This document shows positions 7,329 through 9,642 of a stretch of DNA of 9,642 nt, one piece after another (the stretch's first letter is position 1; each line of letters opens with the position of its first letter). The notes below the pieces were generated by a model that saw nothing but the letters and a program-made list of their open reading frames with translations, was not told where the DNA came from and did no database searches. A program made the position numbers and the translations under genes. Origin of the DNA: JBCBSS01 sp039819065 (GTDB taxonomy: Bacteria; Bacteroidota; Bacteroidia; Cytophagales; Cyclobacteriaceae); assembly GCA_039819065.1 (NCBI GenBank), contig JBCBSS010000207.1:1-9642 (forward strand). Direction: 5' to 3'.

Positions 7329-9283
7329 TCTACGTATATCATTTCATCCAGCCAGGGGAGCCTTATGATAGAAATTCCCCATGGCAACCTGTCTATCAAT
7401 ATGTCTACAGTGGCCCTTTCGATCTGTAAGCGCCAGCCGTTATGGTCTTTTGTGAGTGCCCCTTCTTTCTGTAGAAAGGTGCCGCGCAATCCATTTACCG
7501 ATGTGCCTTTCAAGGCAGTCCAGTGCTGCACAACTTGTTCAAGTAAGCTTTGAGATTCTTCTATTTCCTGTTCGGTCAGTTCGATCTGGGCGGGTATGGC
7601 GGTGGTGATGTCCAAACCGCACAAAAGCTTATTGAATGGTAGCTCATGCTCCTCGGCCTGGGTTTCTCCGTTGACAAGGTACTGTAAAAGCAGTGCCGCT
7701 CTTTCCTGAGCCCTTTCATCAACAAATGCCTTGTCTTGCGTAAACCCTAACTCCTCAAAGTACAGATTCAGGAATGGATGGAGTAACACCAAACCGGCGT
7801 TGTAGATATGCACCTCTTCCACCTCAGGCTTGCTTTCAAAGCGTTTCCAAAGGTCTTGCGGGCTTTGTGCTTTGGTTTTTGTACTCACAGTAGCTTTACT
7901 CTCTTGCCCAGGTGTTTCTTTCGAATGCCGCTTTTTCTGATCGGCATCATCAGTTTGTGCAGAAGAAGAAACGGCATCTGAGCTATCGGCTTCCGCCTTT
8001 TGTGATTTCCTCGACGCTACTATGTCTTCAGCGCTTTCCTGATTTTTTTCTTCTTCACCAGAAGTGGTTTCTTCACTTACGTCTTTCCAAGCAATGTCAT
8101 CTGCATTGGTTGACCCTTCTGTGGGCGAGCCATCTTTTTTACCCTTTTCGACGGCTTGATGAGACTCATCATTTTGCTGGTCATCGCGTGCCGCTGCTAT
8201 TTGATCCTCTTTAGTGTTGTCAGCTGATGGGGTCTTTCCGGTTTCAGAAGAATAGTCGTGATCCGATTCACCTACCTGTTTTTCTGGTTGTATAGTAGCA
8301 CCACTTGATGTCGGACTGATATCTACTTTGCGCTCTTTCAATACTGCTTCCAGCAGCTTTCTCAGTTGTTTGGTTTCCGCATCGGTCTCTGGCTTATTTT
8401 GGATCGCCTCGAAAAACGTGAAGAGTACCTGATCTATATCTTTTGCATTGCTAGCCTTACCAGAGATTTTAGCCGGCGCTTTTATGCCTTCCAGAAATAG
8501 CAGAAGCAAGCGTTTCTTTCTCTCAGTCGAGGTTCCAGGCTTGGCCCATTCCGAATCCAAAATGGCGACCAACGCCGTTCGGCTTAAGTGATGTTTTAAA
8601 TCGGATTGTGGGTATAAATTAGAGGTTATGTTCACTGACTCCAACTCACGCCATAGGCCAACCACTGTTTTTGCCTTTTGAGCATCTATAATGGTCAAAA
8701 GGTCTTGGAGTGCCTCTTTCGAGAATTGGTAGACTAGTCTATCCCTGATATTCTGGTCATCTAATAACCCAACTATTCTAGCCTTGAATGCCTCCGGGCT
8801 TTGGGCAAGCACTTTGCGCAACAGTTGTTCTACTTGCCGGTTTTTCTTACCAGACCACCACGGTAGTGTGCCTGTTTCCAGAAAGTGCATCAATTCATCC
8901 AATTCAGCTTGACCCGTAGTATGAACACCCTGCTCTTCTCCTGGTAGCTTTTCAATAAAAACAGATCCATTCGAGAAAGAAGAGTTATATTTCAAGCTTT
9001 GTATTTCCCTTATTAAAACATCGTAGAAATGTTGCTTGATGCGTGAAGGAAGTTCTTCCTCAAATTTGCTAATGGGCAGTTCACCCAGGTTTAATTCCAG
9101 TTTATCCAACCGAATAGCGTGGCCCGGTACATCCAGTTGATCGCATACTTCTTCAATGGCGGGTAGCAGCTTGGATTGAAAGATGAGACTTACCTCATTC
9201 TGCAATTCCCTGGCTCCTTCACGGTCAGGATATTCAAGTTCTATTACCTGCCTTTTGATGATATGTCTGCTCTCACCACTCAA
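7322..9283 (-). CDS. Contractile injection system tape-measure-type protein (Afp14 position)
   Basis: 653 residues. The N-terminal part (1-320) begins with a conserved-looking segment HIIKRQVIELEYPDREGA (7-24) and is mostly helical. An acidic Ser/Asp/Glu/Lys-rich low-complexity linker follows (about 320-475). The C-terminal domain carries NAGLVLLHPFLNLYFEELGF (495-514) and ends in LPWGISIIRLPWLDEMIYVEW, both typical of the protein annotated as eCIS tape measure in Bacteroidota and relatives. The family is thought to fix tube length. The start is TTG at 9283. The nearest in-frame upstream alternative is a CTG at 9295, just after a stop codon, so the true start is confined to this short interval; the segment from residue 7 argues against a later start. 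A purine-rich stretch (GAAGAAAAG) precedes TTG. It follows the upstream gene by 24 nt and overlaps the ATPase start by 7 bp. Confidence 0.88.
   Translation of the reverse strand: MSGESRHIIKRQVIELEYPDREGARELQNEVSLIFQSKLLPAIEEVCDQLDVPGHAIRLDKLELNLGELPISKFEEELPSRIKQHFYDVLIREIQSLKYNSSFSNGSVFIEKLPGEEQGVHTTGQAELDELMHFLETGTLPWWSGKKNRQVEQLLRKVLAQSPEAFKARIVGLLDDQNIRDRLVYQFSKEALQDLLTIIDAQKAKTVVGLWRELESVNITSNLYPQSDLKHHLSRTALVAILDSEWAKPGTSTERKKRLLLLFLEGIKAPAKISGKASNAKDIDQVLFTFFEAIQNKPETDAETKQLRKLLEAVLKERKVDISPTSSGATIQPEKQVGESDHDYSSETGKTPSADNTKEDQIAAARDDQQNDESHQAVEKGKKDGSPTEGSTNADDIAWKDVSEETTSGEEEKNQESAEDIVASRKSQKAEADSSDAVSSSAQTDDADQKKRHSKETPGQESKATVSTKTKAQSPQDLWKRFESKPEVEEVHIYNAGLVLLHPFLNLYFEELGFTQDKAFVDERAQERAALLLQYLVNGETQAEEHELPFNKLLCGLDITTAIPAQIELTEQEIEESQSLLEQVVQHWTALKGTSVNGLRGTFLQKEGALTKDHNGWRLQIERATVDILIDRLPWGISIIRLPWLDEMIYVEW
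7859..8326 (-). repeat. Acidic low-complexity linker in the tape-measure gene
   Basis: Encodes about residues 320-475, rich in Ser, Asp, Glu, Lys, Gln and Thr and nearly free of large hydrophobic residues, with no exact tandem period visible. It separates the helical N-terminal part from the HPFL-containing C-terminal domain and is expected to be disordered. Confidence 0.75.
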
Positions 9284-9307
9284 GCTTTTCTTCAGTTATT
9301 GATCTTG

Positions 9308-9642
9308 TTATGTCGTTGGAAATAGTTGTATGTTTTGCTCGGCCTTACCTTGTACAGGTGATTGCGATGGTGCAAATCCTGCTGCGGTGACTAAAAGCGT
9401 TGCGTCCGATGGCACATCGATTTCAAATGTACCTTGATCATTGGTCGTGGTCGTATTCGCAGGATTGCCGCTTTCTACCACTTTGGCTCCAGCTACAGGC
9501 TGTCCGTTGGGATCAGTGACGTTACCTTTTACGGCCACGTTTTCGCCACCAAGAAAAAGATCAAGGTTCAATTGGTTATTGACTGGTGCCTCCCTACTGC
9601 CAAAGCCGACCGCAGATACCAATAGAATGGCATTCATGGGTA
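9308..9642 (-). CDS. C-terminal end of a carboxypeptidase-regulatory-like repeat protein (5' end outside window)
   Basis: At least 110 residues, open through the right edge. The ATG at 9637 is not a likely start: the frame continues upstream with CCC (Pro) and a codon ending TA (Leu, Ile or Val). The residues [LIV]-P-M-N-A-I-L-L-V-S-A-V-G-F match V-P-S-D-A-T-L-L-V-T-A-A-G-F 76 residues later, so the edge lies inside a repeat. The complete second unit reads VKGNVTDPNGQPVAGAKVVES...NDQGTFEIDVPSDATLLVTAAGF, a clear carboxypeptidase-regulatory-like (CarboxypepD_reg) beta-sandwich. Such domains are adhesive or structural rather than enzymatic. Lying 24 nt before the tape-measure gene, it is probably an eCIS component or decoration. 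Some Pvc16/DUF4255-type eCIS cap proteins carry similar C-terminal domains, so this may be the tail of one; the N-terminal part is needed to tell. Confidence 0.85.
   Translation of the reverse strand, partial: PMNAILLVSAVGFGSREAPVNNQLNLDLFLGGENVAVKGNVTDPNGQPVAGAKVVESGNPANTTTTNDQGTFEIDVPSDATLLVTAAGFAPSQSPVQGKAEQNIQLFPTT

Noticed and set aside
9308..9637. Treating the ATG at 9637 as a true gene start
   Set aside because: The frame is open to the window edge, and the residues around that Met align with the middle of the downstream repeat at a period of 76 residues.

Overview
The window is almost entirely coding, with every supported gene on the minus strand, so the text below follows the direction of transcription (right to left). 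It looks like the accessory and cargo end of an extracellular contractile injection system (eCIS; a phage-tail-like particle of the Afp/PVC/AlgoCIS type). The host is most likely a member of the Bacteroidota. That inference rests on the gene families and their order, on the lack of strong Shine-Dalgarno sites before most starts, and on a possible Bacteroidota-type -7 box (TAnnTTTG form) near the left edge. The genus cannot be told from this sequence.

Layout: (1) 9308-9642, the C-terminal end of a protein made of 76-residue carboxypeptidase-regulatory-like beta-sandwich repeats, with its 5' end outside the window. (2) 7322-9283, the eCIS tape-measure-type protein (Afp14 position), with conserved N- and C-terminal domains joined by a long acidic, low-complexity linker. 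(3) 5976-7328, an AAA+ ATPase of the Afp15/Pvc15 type, overlapping gene 2 by 7 bp. (4) 4259-5953, a protein with the eCIS_core (DUF4157) HExxH domain, followed by what I read as a caspase-fold (DUF4347-like) domain with a His/Cys pair; this is a probable cargo toxin. (5) 54-4250, a 1398-residue modular protein: disordered acidic leader, long Ala/Lys-rich helical region, Gly/Ala-rich hydrophobic region, Pro/Lys tandem repeats, a CxxC 'pretoxin' segment and a C-terminal PD-(D/E)XK-like nuclease domain; this is a probable second cargo. (6) At the extreme left edge, the possible first codons of another gene.

Gaps between genes are 24 nt, a 7-nt overlap, 22 nt, 8 nt and about 36 nt. Genes 1 to 5 therefore look like one transcription unit, in which assembly factors (tape measure, ATPase) are followed directly by payloads. 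Inferred working model: the tape protein sets tube length, the AAA+ ATPase acts on particle assembly or cargo loading, and the last two genes encode proteins carried by the particle, one a predicted cysteine protease and one a predicted nuclease. Tube, sheath, baseplate and spike genes are not in the window and should lie to the right (upstream).

No stretch over 300 bases lacks a gene. No tRNA, rRNA, CRISPR array, insertion sequence or convincing terminator was seen.
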